DNA of 5,871 bases. Source: JANPPS01 sp031428635 (GTDB lineage: Bacteria > Pseudomonadota > Alphaproteobacteria > Acetobacterales > Acetobacteraceae). The notes under the pieces were generated by a model, which saw only the letters and a program-made list of their open reading frames with translations, did not search any database and was not told the origin of the DNA. Position numbers and translations under genes: made by a program. Positions 1 through 5,871 of the stretch are shown here, piece by piece; position 1 is the first letter of the stretch; each line of letters begins with the position of its first letter. The stretch is from positions 1 to 5,871 of the forward strand of contig JANPPS010000044.1 in NCBI GenBank assembly GCA_031428635.1, written 5' to 3'.

Positions 1-1134
1 CAGATCGCTCAGCACTGGGCCGTGCCGGGTTTCACGCACTGTCAGAACCTCGTCGGTGGCACCCCGGACCCGGATACGCTCCTGCCGGGTCTCGAATGGG
101 CGGGGGCCGTCGGGCGTCGCGTACTGGCCGTCGGGCAGCACGGTTTCCACGAACACATCCTGCGTGTCGGCGCCTGTTGTCGTGAACGTCCAGGCAACAC
201 GGCCATTATGTCCGATAATCAGAAACGGCACGCCGGGCGTGGTCGCACCGGCCAATACGCCGCCGGGCGTTTCGATCCGCGCCAAATACCACAGCGACGG
301 CATGGTGAACGCCAAATGCGGGTCGCCGGCCAGCAGAGGCGCGCCGGTCGTGGTGTGCGTGCCGTCCACCGCCCACTCATTGCTGGCGGTCGGCGGCTGC
401 GTGAACGGTGCGGGCCAGGCTGGTACGGCGTCAGCCCAGCGGACCGGCAGGCTGGCGTCGGGCGGTAAAGTGTTCGGCTGCGACGGCCACGGATCGACGG
501 CGGGCATTTCGCCGGCCCGGACAGCGGCGGCACGCGCAATCTCCGTCCGCCAATTGCTGGATAGGTAAAGCGCCATCGTCTTGCCCCAGAGAAGGCAGTC
601 GGATGCGCTCCACGGTTCGGGCGCGCCTAGTACCGCGAACTCGGGCGCCGCGAACCGGCCGCGGCGGGTGATCCAGGCGTTCACCCCGGTCGCGTACGCC
701 TCCAGCAGGGTGCGCGTGTCGGGCGCGAGGCCGGCTAGGTCCTGCACCGCCCGTCGTCGTAGCCCCAGTACCCGCATCGACCGGTCGAATGGCAGCGCGG
801 ACGCACCAACTAACTCGGCCATCCGGCCGGAGGCGGCGCGCCGGGTCAGATCCATCTGGAACATGCGATCGCGCGCATGCAAAAAGCCGATTGCCGTCGC
901 CGCGTCGCGGTCCGACCCGGCGCGGATAAGGGGAATACCGTCCGCGTCCAACGTGATGTGTACTGGCGCATCCAGCCCCGGCAGCCGCGCCTGCAGGCCC
1001 GTGGGCGGCAGCGACCACCACAGCCCGGCCGCCACGGTTCCCACGGTAACAATTAGGACCAAAGCCAGCGCGCGAACCACAAACCGCAAGAAGCCAGACG
1101 ACCGACGGTAGATCGGCCGGCGGCGGAGCAACAC
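1..1134 (-). CDS. Penicillin acylase family (Ntn-hydrolase) protein, N-terminal part; gene continues past the left edge
   Basis: An amide hydrolase of the family that includes penicillin G, glutaryl-cephalosporin and acyl-homoserine-lactone acylases; these precursors cut themselves into alpha and beta chains. The 378 visible codons start with an arginine-rich stretch and a hydrophobic segment (about residues 19-38), a signal peptide or membrane anchor, implying periplasmic action. The alpha chain shows DADGIPLIRA (63-72) and HARDRMFQMDLTRR (86-99). The SNEW motif places the nucleophile and new beta-chain N-terminus at Ser251 (bases 382-384). His273 is beta residue 23, as in the cephalosporin and PvdQ-type acylases. 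LLAGDPHL, GHNGRVAW and RHGPVL follow as expected. The catalytic beta-chain Asn would lie off the left edge. The frame has no ATG near its start; GTG at 1134 is chosen because it lies 2 bases after the upstream stop and keeps the Arg-rich segment. TTG at 1131 or GTG at 1080 are alternatives. Family assignment is firm; substrate is unknown. Confidence 0.9.
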   Translation of the reverse strand, partial: MLLRRRPIYRRSSGFLRFVVRALALVLIVTVGTVAAGLWWSLPPTGLQARLPGLDAPVHITLDADGIPLIRAGSDRDAATAIGFLHARDRMFQMDLTRRAASGRMAELVGASALPFDRSMRVLGLRRRAVQDLAGLAPDTRTLLEAYATGVNAWITRRGRFAAPEFAVLGAPEPWSASDCLLWGKTMALYLSSNWRTEIARAAAVRAGEMPAVDPWPSQPNTLPPDASLPVRWADAVPAWPAPFTQPPTASNEWAVDGTHTTTGAPLLAGDPHLAFTMPSLWYLARIETPGGVLAGATTPGVPFLIIGHNGRVAWTFTTTGADTQDVFVETVLPDGQYATPDGPRPFETRQERIRVRGATDEVLTVRETRHGPVLSDL

Positions 1135-1136
1135 GC

Positions 1137-2105
1137 CTAATGCAGCCGGGGCGATTTCAGGATCGATGCGCGGTCCGTGCTGGTGACGGTCACGGCGGCG
1201 GTGCGGTTGCCGCGACCAAGGCTCACTTGCACAGTCGAGCCCGCCGGACCTGACGCCCAGACGGCGCGCCATAATCCGGCCAGGTCAGGCACCTCCTCGC
1301 CATTCACCGCCAGGATACGATCGCCAGTGCGCATGCCGGCCTTATCGGCGGGGCCGTCATCGGCCAGACCGCCAACGACCAGCGCCTCGTCATCCTCCAT
1401 GGCGTATAGGCCGAGCCACGGGCGCGGCGGACGGTTGACGCGGCCATAGGCCAGCAGATCGTCCAGGATTGGTGCGAGCAGCTGCACCGGCACAACCATA
1501 TTCATGTCCTGCCGCTTCGACCCGTCACCCTGTTGCAGCACGAGTGAGCCGATGCCCAGGAGACGCCCGTCCTTACCGATCAGCGCGCCACCGCCCCAGA
1601 ACGGGTGCGACGGCGCGGTGAAAATCGCGTCGTCCAGCAAGTACTCCCAGTAGCCCGCGAACTCCTGCCGGCCTGCGACCTTGGCCGCCACACACTGGCG
1701 ACGGCCCCCGGCTGCGGCGAAGATTACTGGCTCGCCCACCCGTGCGCCCGCGCTATCGCCCAGTTCCATCACGGGGATGTCTACTTTGCCCAGCGCCTGC
1801 ACCAAACCGAAGCCACTTTCCTGGTCGAACGCCAGCGCATGTCCGGCGACGATGTGGCCGTCGGACGTGGTCAGCCACACGCTATCGGCCTCGGTAATCA
1901 AGTATCCGATCGTGAGGAACAGGCCCTGGCGAAAGTGCACGGCGCTGCCCGCGCGCTCGGTACCCAGCGTGTCGGCCGTGAACGCGTCGTCCGGCACCGT
2001 TGCGCGAAGCCCGACGACACTACGCAGTGCCAACTCAAGGTCGAACGCATACTCAGCCGCCTTCGGCTGTAGATCGGTGGGAATACTGTTTTCTGACTTG
2101 GGCAT
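1137..2105 (-). CDS. HtrA/DegP-like S1C-fold protein with C-terminal PDZ domain, predicted catalytically dead (pseudoprotease)
   Basis: The 322-residue protein has a trypsin-like domain (about 30-218) and one PDZ domain (about 228-308). GLFLTIGYLITEADSV (61-76) aligns with the HtrA pattern GLILTNAHVVEGADEV, putting Tyr68 in place of the catalytic His. DQESGFGLV (94-102) matches the segment carrying the catalytic Asp, with Gly98 in its place. FWGGGAL (169-175) replaces GNSGGPL, so the nucleophilic Ser becomes Gly171. MNMVVPVQLLAPIL (201-214) is the usual HtrA linker. The PDZ part has WLGL (230-233), GPADKAGM (251-258) and GDRILAVNGEEV (261-272). No signal peptide or membrane helix is seen at the N-terminus, whereas family HtrA proteases are normally exported. 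The start is fixed: the only codon between this ATG and the in-frame stop of the aldehyde dehydrogenase gene is CTA. No clear Shine-Dalgarno is present, so coupling is likely. An adaptor, scaffold or chaperone role is inference. Confidence 0.88.
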   Translation of the reverse strand: MPKSENSIPTDLQPKAAEYAFDLELALRSVVGLRATVPDDAFTADTLGTERAGSAVHFRQGLFLTIGYLITEADSVWLTTSDGHIVAGHALAFDQESGFGLVQALGKVDIPVMELGDSAGARVGEPVIFAAAGGRRQCVAAKVAGRQEFAGYWEYLLDDAIFTAPSHPFWGGGALIGKDGRLLGIGSLVLQQGDGSKRQDMNMVVPVQLLAPILDDLLAYGRVNRPPRPWLGLYAMEDDEALVVGGLADDGPADKAGMRTGDRILAVNGEEVPDLAGLWRAVWASGPAGSTVQVSLGRGNRTAAVTVTSTDRASILKSPRLH

Positions 2106-2108
2106 TAG

Positions 2109-3620
2109 CTAGCCGTAATTGACCATGATGGTCTTTTTGTGAGTGAAGTGCTCGAGCATCGCTTCCAGGCTGGCTTCCTTACCCAGGCCGCTGGACTTCA
2201 CGCCGCCGTAGCTCAGGTTGGCCTGCACGACTAGGTTCTGGTTGATCTGCACCAGCCCCGCCTCCAACCGATGCGCAAGGTCCAGTCCGACCTTCAGATT
2301 ATTGGTCCAAAGTGACGCAGCCAGGCCGTATTCGCTGTCATTGGCCGCGGCTAGCACCGCCTCCGCATCGTCGAACGGAAACACGCACGTCACGGGGCCG
2401 AAGATTTCCTGCGTTACCAGCCGGCTATCGGGCGGCAGGTTGCTGAAAATATGGGGCTGGATGAACAATCCGTCGGCCATGGCCGGGTCAGACGGCAGGG
2501 CACTGGCCGCGCGGCCAGTGGCACCGGGCGTCGCGAGCCCTTCGGCGATGAACGCCCGAACCTTACCCATCTGCTCGATGCTGATGACGGTGCCGATGTC
2601 TGTCTTTTCGTCGAGTGGGTCGCCCATGACCATCGCGTCGACTTTCTCTGCCACGGCCGCCACGAACCGGTCGAAGATCGGGCGTTCGACGTAGATGCGG
2701 CTGGCAGCGGTGCAGCTCTGGCCCTGACGGGTGAAGCGCATGGAAGTCACAGCGCCCGCGACCGTTTTATCGAAATCGCAATCGGCAAATACGATCATCG
2801 GGCTCTTGCCGCCCAACTCGAGCGTGACGGGGATCAGCTTCTCGGCAGCGGCCTTAGCCACAATACGCCCGACGTCGACGCTGCCGGTGAACGTCACCTT
2901 GCGCACGTCTGGATGGGCGACCAGCGGCCCGCCACACTCGGGGCCGAAGCCACTGAGCATGTTGAAGGCACCCGGCGGCAGAACGCGGTTCATAAGCTCG
3001 CAGATGCGAAGCACGGCCAATGGCGCTTCCTCAGCCGACTTCACGACAACCGTGTTGCCCGCCACCAACGCCGGGGCGATTTTTAACGCCATCAGCAACA
3101 TCGGCACGTTCCACGGAATGATCGCGCCGACGACGCCCAGGGGCTCGCGCACGGTAACGCTCAGAATGTTAGGCGCGAATGGCACGCTTTCGCCCTTGAG
3201 CTCACCGCCCAGGCCGCCAAAGAACTCAAGAACGTCGGCGACCGTGTTGGCTTCGACCCGTGACTCGGTCCGAAGCGCCTTGCCGGTTTCGAGCGCCATG
3301 AGCCGCCCCAACTCCTCGACGTGGTCGCGGATGATAGCAGCGCATTGGGCTACCAGCGCGCCGCGCTTACGCGATGGCATCCGGGCCCATGCGAGCTGCG
3401 CGGCCTTCGCATCCGCCACGGCCGCGTCGACGTCGGCCGCGTCACCGAGTGCCGCGGTCGCGACTTGAAGTCCCGTAGCTGGGTTCACGACCGGGAACGT
3501 ACCGCCCGACCGCGCCGGTACCAGCCGCCCGCCGATCAGGTGCTGGCCTGACAGCGCGGTTGCCAGCGCCTGCTGGTCCAGCGTGGGCTCGGTCGGCGTC
3601 GGATGCGGGCGATCGAGCAT
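2109..3620 (-). CDS. NAD(P)-dependent aldehyde dehydrogenase (ALDH superfamily)
   Basis: Oxidises an aldehyde to its carboxylic acid in the cytoplasm using NAD(P)+. At 503 residues it is full length for the family, with a short Pro/Thr-rich tail of about 25 residues before the ordinary fold begins at LIGGRLVPA. All key residues are present: Asn171 in PWNVP (oxyanion hole), Lys194 (cofactor binding), the FTGS turn at 244-247, Glu268 in LELGGKSP (general base), Cys303 in GQSCTAASR (nucleophile), and Glu405 in QEIFGPV (nicotinamide ribose). The stretch after Lys194 is KSAEEAP rather than the common KPxExTP, a mild departure. The C-terminus carries SYGGVKSSGLGKE as in betaine-aldehyde-dehydrogenase-like members. 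The ATG at 3620 has an AAGG ribosome binding site 7 bases upstream. It is first in the leftward cluster and faces the CoA-transferase gene across a shared spacer. The particular aldehyde cannot be told from sequence. Confidence 0.94.
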   Translation of the reverse strand: MLDRPHPTPTEPTLDQQALATALSGQHLIGGRLVPARSGGTFPVVNPATGLQVATAALGDAADVDAAVADAKAAQLAWARMPSRKRGALVAQCAAIIRDHVEELGRLMALETGKALRTESRVEANTVADVLEFFGGLGGELKGESVPFAPNILSVTVREPLGVVGAIIPWNVPMLLMALKIAPALVAGNTVVVKSAEEAPLAVLRICELMNRVLPPGAFNMLSGFGPECGGPLVAHPDVRKVTFTGSVDVGRIVAKAAAEKLIPVTLELGGKSPMIVFADCDFDKTVAGAVTSMRFTRQGQSCTAASRIYVERPIFDRFVAAVAEKVDAMVMGDPLDEKTDIGTVISIEQMGKVRAFIAEGLATPGATGRAASALPSDPAMADGLFIQPHIFSNLPPDSRLVTQEIFGPVTCVFPFDDAEAVLAAANDSEYGLAASLWTNNLKVGLDLAHRLEAGLVQINQNLVVQANLSYGGVKSSGLGKEASLEAMLEHFTHKKTIMVNYG

Positions 3621-3627
3621 GGGTTTG

Positions 3628-3631
3628 CCTT
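3628..3631 (-). promoter_or_regulatory. Ribosome binding site of the aldehyde dehydrogenase gene
   Basis: The reverse strand reads TTAAGGCAAACCC just before the ATG at 3620. AAGG lies 7 bases from the start codon, a normal spacing, and supports this ATG as the start. Confidence 0.7.
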
Positions 3632-3677
3632 AACAGTACGGGTGCATGTATCGCCAGAGAATGGACCCGCCCCGCTT

Positions 3678-3707
3678 CACGAACAAGGGCGGTACGAACA
3701 ACGGCGG
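3678..3707. repeat. Tandem 15-base direct repeat, two copies, possible operator
   Basis: CACGAACAAGGGCGG (3678-3692) is followed immediately by TACGAACAACGGCGG (3693-3707). The two units agree at 13 of 15 positions and share an exact ACGAACAA core repeated with a 15-base period. The pair ends 4 bases before the ribosome binding site of the CoA-transferase gene. It may be a regulator binding site or may act on the rightward messenger leader. No regulator gene is visible in the window, so function is inference. Confidence 0.6.
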
Positions 3708-3710
3708 ACG

Positions 3711-3714
3711 GGAG
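3711..3714 (+). promoter_or_regulatory. Ribosome binding site that decides the CoA-transferase start
   Basis: GGAG within GGGAGAGAGACAA sits 8 bases before the ATG at 3723. The same frame stays open upstream to an ATG at 3603 inside the opposing aldehyde dehydrogenase gene, but this site and the family's usual N-terminus favour 3723. Confidence 0.8.
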
Positions 3715-3722
3715 AGAGACAA

Positions 3723-4931
3723 ATGGCTGACCAACCGACAGGACCGCTAGCGGGTCTTACGGTCTTCGACCTTACGCGTGTGCTGGCCGGGCCGACCTGC
3801 GCGCAGATGCTGGGCGATTTGGGTGCGGACGTTATAAAGATCGAGCGTCCGGGCGCCGGTGACGACACGCGCGGTTTCGCGCCGCCGGTCATGCCCGGCA
3901 CGCAGGACAGCGCGTATTTCGTGGGTACCAACCGCAACAAGCGGTCGGTGACGCTCGACGTCGCAACGGCCGAGGGCCAGGCGATCGCGCACCAACTGAT
4001 CGCGCGGTCAGACATCCTGGTCGAGAATTTTAAGGTCGGCGCCCTTGCCCGGTACGGCCTGGGGTATGCACAGCTGCATGCCCAGTATCCGGGCCTGATT
4101 TATTGCAGCATCACCGGGTTCGGCCAGACCGGGCCCTACGCACCGCGGCCGGGCTATGACAGCCTGGTGCAGGCGATGGGCGGCATCATGAGCCTGACGG
4201 GCGAGCCGGACGGGTTGCCGCAGAAGGTCGGCGTGCCGGTGGCCGACCTGTTCGCCGGGCTGTACGGCTGCATCGGTATTCTGGCGGCACTGCGGCATCG
4301 CGCGGCGACGGGGCAGGGGCAGCAGGTCGATATCGGACTGCTGGATTCGCACATTGCGTGGCTTGCAAACCAGGGCATGAACTATCTGGCGACGGGCGAA
4401 AATCCGGAGCGGCTTGGCAACCAGCACCCCAACATCGTGCCGTATCAGGTATTCAAAACGGCGGACGGCGCGATCGTGCTGTCTGTAGGTAACGATCCGA
4501 CATTCCAGCGCTTTGCGGGTGCCGTGGGGCTGGCGGGCCTGCTGGACGACCCGCGCTACGCCACCAACTCGGCCCGTGTCGCTAACCGGCAGCTGGTGAC
4601 GGACACGCTGGTACCGGTGATGGCGGGCGATACGACGGCGAACTGGATTGCCCGGCTGGAGGCGATAAGCGTCGGATGCGGGCCCATCAACACGCTGGCG
4701 CAGGTATTCGCCGATCCGCAGGTGATCGCGCGCAACAGCGTGGTGCGCGTGCCCCACGCGACGGCGCCGGACGGAGTGCAGGTCATCGCCAACCCTGTCC
4801 GCCTGTCGGAAACGCCCGTCGACTACCGCCGCGGCCCCCCGCTGCTAGGCCAGCATACGGACGAGGTGCTGGGCGGCCTCGGCCTGTCGGCGACCGAGCT
4901 AGCGGGCCTGCGGGAGCGGCGCGTCATCTGA
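3723..4931 (+). CDS. Class III CoA-transferase (CaiB/BaiF family)
   Basis: Moves coenzyme A from an acyl-CoA donor to a free carboxylate through enzyme-bound anhydride and thioester intermediates, in the cytoplasm. The 402-residue length is typical. The N-terminus has PLAGLTVFDLTRVLAGPTC (8-26) and LGDLGADVIKIERPG (30-44), then NRNKRSVTLD (70-79), VENFKVGALARYGL (100-113) and ITGFGQTGPY (130-139). VPVADLFAGLYG (171-182) supplies the catalytic carboxylate, Asp175, matching Asp169 of formyl-CoA transferase. Where alpha-methylacyl-CoA racemases of the same fold carry their catalytic His (in GHD), this protein reads PGYD with Tyr145, which argues for transferase rather than racemase. The start is set by a good ribosome binding site; its TGA shares one base with the ATG of the next gene, so the two are coupled. 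Donor and acceptor acids are unknown; carnitine, oxalate, succinate and aromatic acids are all used in the family. Confidence 0.93.
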   Translation: MADQPTGPLAGLTVFDLTRVLAGPTCAQMLGDLGADVIKIERPGAGDDTRGFAPPVMPGTQDSAYFVGTNRNKRSVTLDVATAEGQAIAHQLIARSDILVENFKVGALARYGLGYAQLHAQYPGLIYCSITGFGQTGPYAPRPGYDSLVQAMGGIMSLTGEPDGLPQKVGVPVADLFAGLYGCIGILAALRHRAATGQGQQVDIGLLDSHIAWLANQGMNYLATGENPERLGNQHPNIVPYQVFKTADGAIVLSVGNDPTFQRFAGAVGLAGLLDDPRYATNSARVANRQLVTDTLVPVMAGDTTANWIARLEAISVGCGPINTLAQVFADPQVIARNSVVRVPHATAPDGVQVIANPVRLSETPVDYRRGPPLLGQHTDEVLGGLGLSATELAGLRERRVI

Positions 4932-5752
4932 TGCGAACCGGTGAGACTCGCTATGTCCTGAACGGTGCATTCCACGTCATGCGCCACACGGAGTGGGGTG
5001 ACCCGGCCGCGCCGCCTGTGGTGTGCGTGCATGGCCTGACGCGGACGGGGCGGGATTTCGACGCGCTGGCGATGGGACTGCCAGAATACCGGGTGATCTG
5101 TCCGGATCTGCCGGGGCGCGGGCGATCGGACTGGCTGCCGGACCCCACCGCTTACCACCCTGGCACCTACGTGGTGGCGCTGGCGGCGTTGCTGGCTGGG
5201 TTAGGGCCGGTGCGGTGGCTAGGGACGTCGCTGGGCGGCATTTGCGGCATGCTGGTGGCGGCTATGCCGGGACAGCCGATCACGCGGATGGTGCTGAACG
5301 ATATCGGGCCGCACATTCCAGCGGCGGCCCTGGCGCGGATCAGGGACTACATCGGTGACGCCCTGGTGTTTGCGGACCTATCGGCGCTGGAGAGCCATTT
5401 GCGCCGGGTCCATGCGCCGTTCGGGCAATTGACCGATCCGCAATGGGCGCATCTGGCGGCCACGTCTGCCCGCGCCGAGTCCAGTGGTGTTGCCCTGCAT
5501 TATGATCCTGCCATCGCCGCCCCGATCTTGGCGACCGAGCCGACCGACGTCGACCTATCCGCGGTGTGGGCGCGTATCGCCGTGCCAGTTCTGGCGATAC
5601 GTGGCGCTACGAGCGATCTGCTCCTACCCGAAACCCTGGACGCCATGGCAGTATCCGGCGCACAGACCCACGTCGTATCCGGCGCCGGCCATGCGCCAGC
5701 CTTAATGGACGCGCCCACGATTGCCGTTATCGCTTCATTTTTACGAGAGTAG
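4931..5752 (+). CDS. Alpha/beta-hydrolase fold protein, esterase/thioesterase type
   Basis: A 273-residue cytoplasmic alpha/beta-hydrolase with an intact triad: nucleophile Ser100 in the elbow GTSLGG (98-103), acid Asp229 in RGATSDLL, and His254 in GAGHAP. VVCVHGLTRTGRDF (30-43) gives the oxyanion-hole HG motif, and CPDLPGRGRSDWLPDP (57-72) is the usual strand and loop before the nucleophile. The Asn-Asp-Ile-Gly-Pro segment (123-127) is also typical. There is no signal peptide. The ATG overlaps the CoA-transferase stop as TGATG; the nearest GGAG is 14 bases upstream, too far for good initiation, so translation probably depends on the upstream gene. An open frame extending further upstream lies within the CoA-transferase gene and lacks hydrolase features. 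Hydrolysis of an ester, lactone or CoA thioester made or used with its partner is plausible but not shown by the sequence. Confidence 0.9.
   Translation: MRTGETRYVLNGAFHVMRHTEWGDPAAPPVVCVHGLTRTGRDFDALAMGLPEYRVICPDLPGRGRSDWLPDPTAYHPGTYVVALAALLAGLGPVRWLGTSLGGICGMLVAAMPGQPITRMVLNDIGPHIPAAALARIRDYIGDALVFADLSALESHLRRVHAPFGQLTDPQWAHLAATSARAESSGVALHYDPAIAAPILATEPTDVDLSAVWARIAVPVLAIRGATSDLLLPETLDAMAVSGAQTHVVSGAGHAPALMDAPTIAVIASFLRE
5745..5749 (+). promoter_or_regulatory. Ribosome binding site of the exported-protein gene
   Basis: GAGAG overlaps the last codons of the hydrolase gene and lies 6 bases before the ATG at 5756. It supports this ATG as a real start within the same transcript. Confidence 0.6.
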
Positions 5753-5755
5753 TTT

Positions 5756-5871
5756 ATGAAACGCATAACAGCATTTCTACTGGCCCTGATGACATTACCG
5801 GCCTGGGCGGAGCCTGTGACGATCGAGTCTGGTACCGTAGCGTTGCGCGCCGAGTTCGACCGCCCGGCTGG
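5756..5871 (+). CDS. Sec-exported protein, N-terminal fragment; gene continues past the right edge
   Basis: Only 38 complete codons are visible. They encode a clear signal peptide: positive MKR, a hydrophobic core (about residues 4-14), and an AWA cleavage motif predicted to cut between Ala18 and Glu19. The mature start reads EPVTIESGTVALRAEFDRPAG. A short beta-rich lead ending in a Pro-Ala-Gly is often seen at the front of exported dienelactone-hydrolase-like or other alpha/beta-hydrolases, but this is too little sequence to assign a family. The gene begins 3 bases after the hydrolase stop, so it is probably the third member of the rightward cluster. The product is likely periplasmic or extracellular. 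Confidence 0.75.
   Translation, partial: MKRITAFLLALMTLPAWAEPVTIESGTVALRAEFDRPA

Larger units (their letters stand above)
3621..3722. promoter_or_regulatory. Divergent intergenic region expected to hold both promoters
   Basis: This 102-base spacer separates the start codons of the divergently read aldehyde dehydrogenase and CoA-transferase genes, so promoters for both clusters should lie here or overlap the gene starts. I see only weak sigma-70-like hexamers. Rightward, TTGCCT (3625-3630) is followed after 18 bases by TATCGC (3649-3654). Leftward, TTGTTC (3686-3681) is followed after 17 bases by CATTCT (3663-3658). Neither is convincing. A tandem 15-base repeat occupies 3678-3707. Shared control of the two clusters is inferred from geometry. 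Confidence 0.55.

Noticed and set aside
56..1111. Forward-strand open frames (56-568 and 581-1111) opposite the acylase gene
   Set aside because: The reverse strand over the same bases encodes a continuous acylase with all expected motifs, so these are shadows.
2451..3468. Long forward-strand open frames opposite the aldehyde dehydrogenase gene
   Set aside because: They are antisense shadows of a well-conserved enzyme, have low-complexity Ser/Ala/Thr/Arg-rich translations and lack credible ribosome binding sites.
3641..3655. Imperfect inverted repeat GGTG-N7-CGCC as an operator
   Set aside because: The arms are only four bases with one mismatch, which is expected by chance in DNA of this composition.
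3603..3722. A CoA-transferase start at 3603 giving 40 extra residues
   Set aside because: The extension overlaps the opposing dehydrogenase start, has no family similarity that I recognise, and a good ribosome binding site precedes 3723.
4008..4757. A 249-codon open frame on the reverse strand within the CoA-transferase gene
   Set aside because: It lies opposite a gene with all its family motifs, its translation is rich in Arg, His and Gln with no domain, and long antisense frames are common in GC-rich DNA.
4676..4930. An upstream extension of the alpha/beta-hydrolase frame
   Set aside because: It lies inside the CoA-transferase coding region and is Arg/Gly/Pro-rich; the fold begins only after the ATG at 4931.
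3723..4931. Alpha-methylacyl-CoA racemase as the identity of the CaiB/BaiF protein
   Set aside because: The racemase catalytic His position is Tyr145 here, while the transferase aspartate Asp175 is present in its usual context.
1..5871. CRISPR arrays, tRNA or rRNA genes, insertion sequences, attachment sites and intrinsic terminators
   Set aside because: I saw no regularly spaced repeats, RNA-like cloverleaf sequences, transposase motifs or GC-hairpins followed by T-runs; the window is almost fully protein-coding.

Overview
The window is compact, GC-rich bacterial DNA (roughly 60-65% GC, judged by eye) with no unexplained gap longer than about 100 bases. Gene families, strong G/C preference at third codon positions and short or overlapping gene junctions suggest a proteobacterium. 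An alphaproteobacterium is a reasonable guess, a betaproteobacterium is possible, and nothing here fixes the genus.

The layout is two divergent gene clusters around a 102-base spacer (3621-3722). The leftward cluster begins with an NAD(P)-dependent aldehyde dehydrogenase (3620 to 2109). Next comes an HtrA-like protein with a PDZ domain whose protease domain has lost all three catalytic residues (2105 to 1137). Last is a penicillin-acylase-family N-terminal-nucleophile hydrolase (1134 to beyond the left edge). The junctions are 3 and 2 bases, so the three are very probably co-transcribed and translationally coupled. The rightward cluster begins with a class III (CaiB/BaiF) CoA-transferase (3723-4931). 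It overlaps by one base an alpha/beta-hydrolase (4931-5752), which is followed after 3 bases by the start of a gene for a Sec-exported protein (5756 to beyond the right edge).

Together the genes look like an accessory catabolic or detoxification module: an envelope-directed amide hydrolase, an aldehyde oxidiser, a CoA-transferase that could activate a carboxylate, and an ester- or thioester-type hydrolase. The actual substrate cannot be read from the sequence, and the pathway link is inference.

The most notable items are the pseudoprotease HtrA-PDZ protein lodged between two catabolic enzymes, the same-frame TAG-CTA-ATG junction between it and the aldehyde dehydrogenase, and a 15-base tandem repeat in the divergent spacer that could be an operator. 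I found no RNA genes, CRISPR arrays, insertion sequences, integration sites or clear terminators, and no convincing wholly new system.
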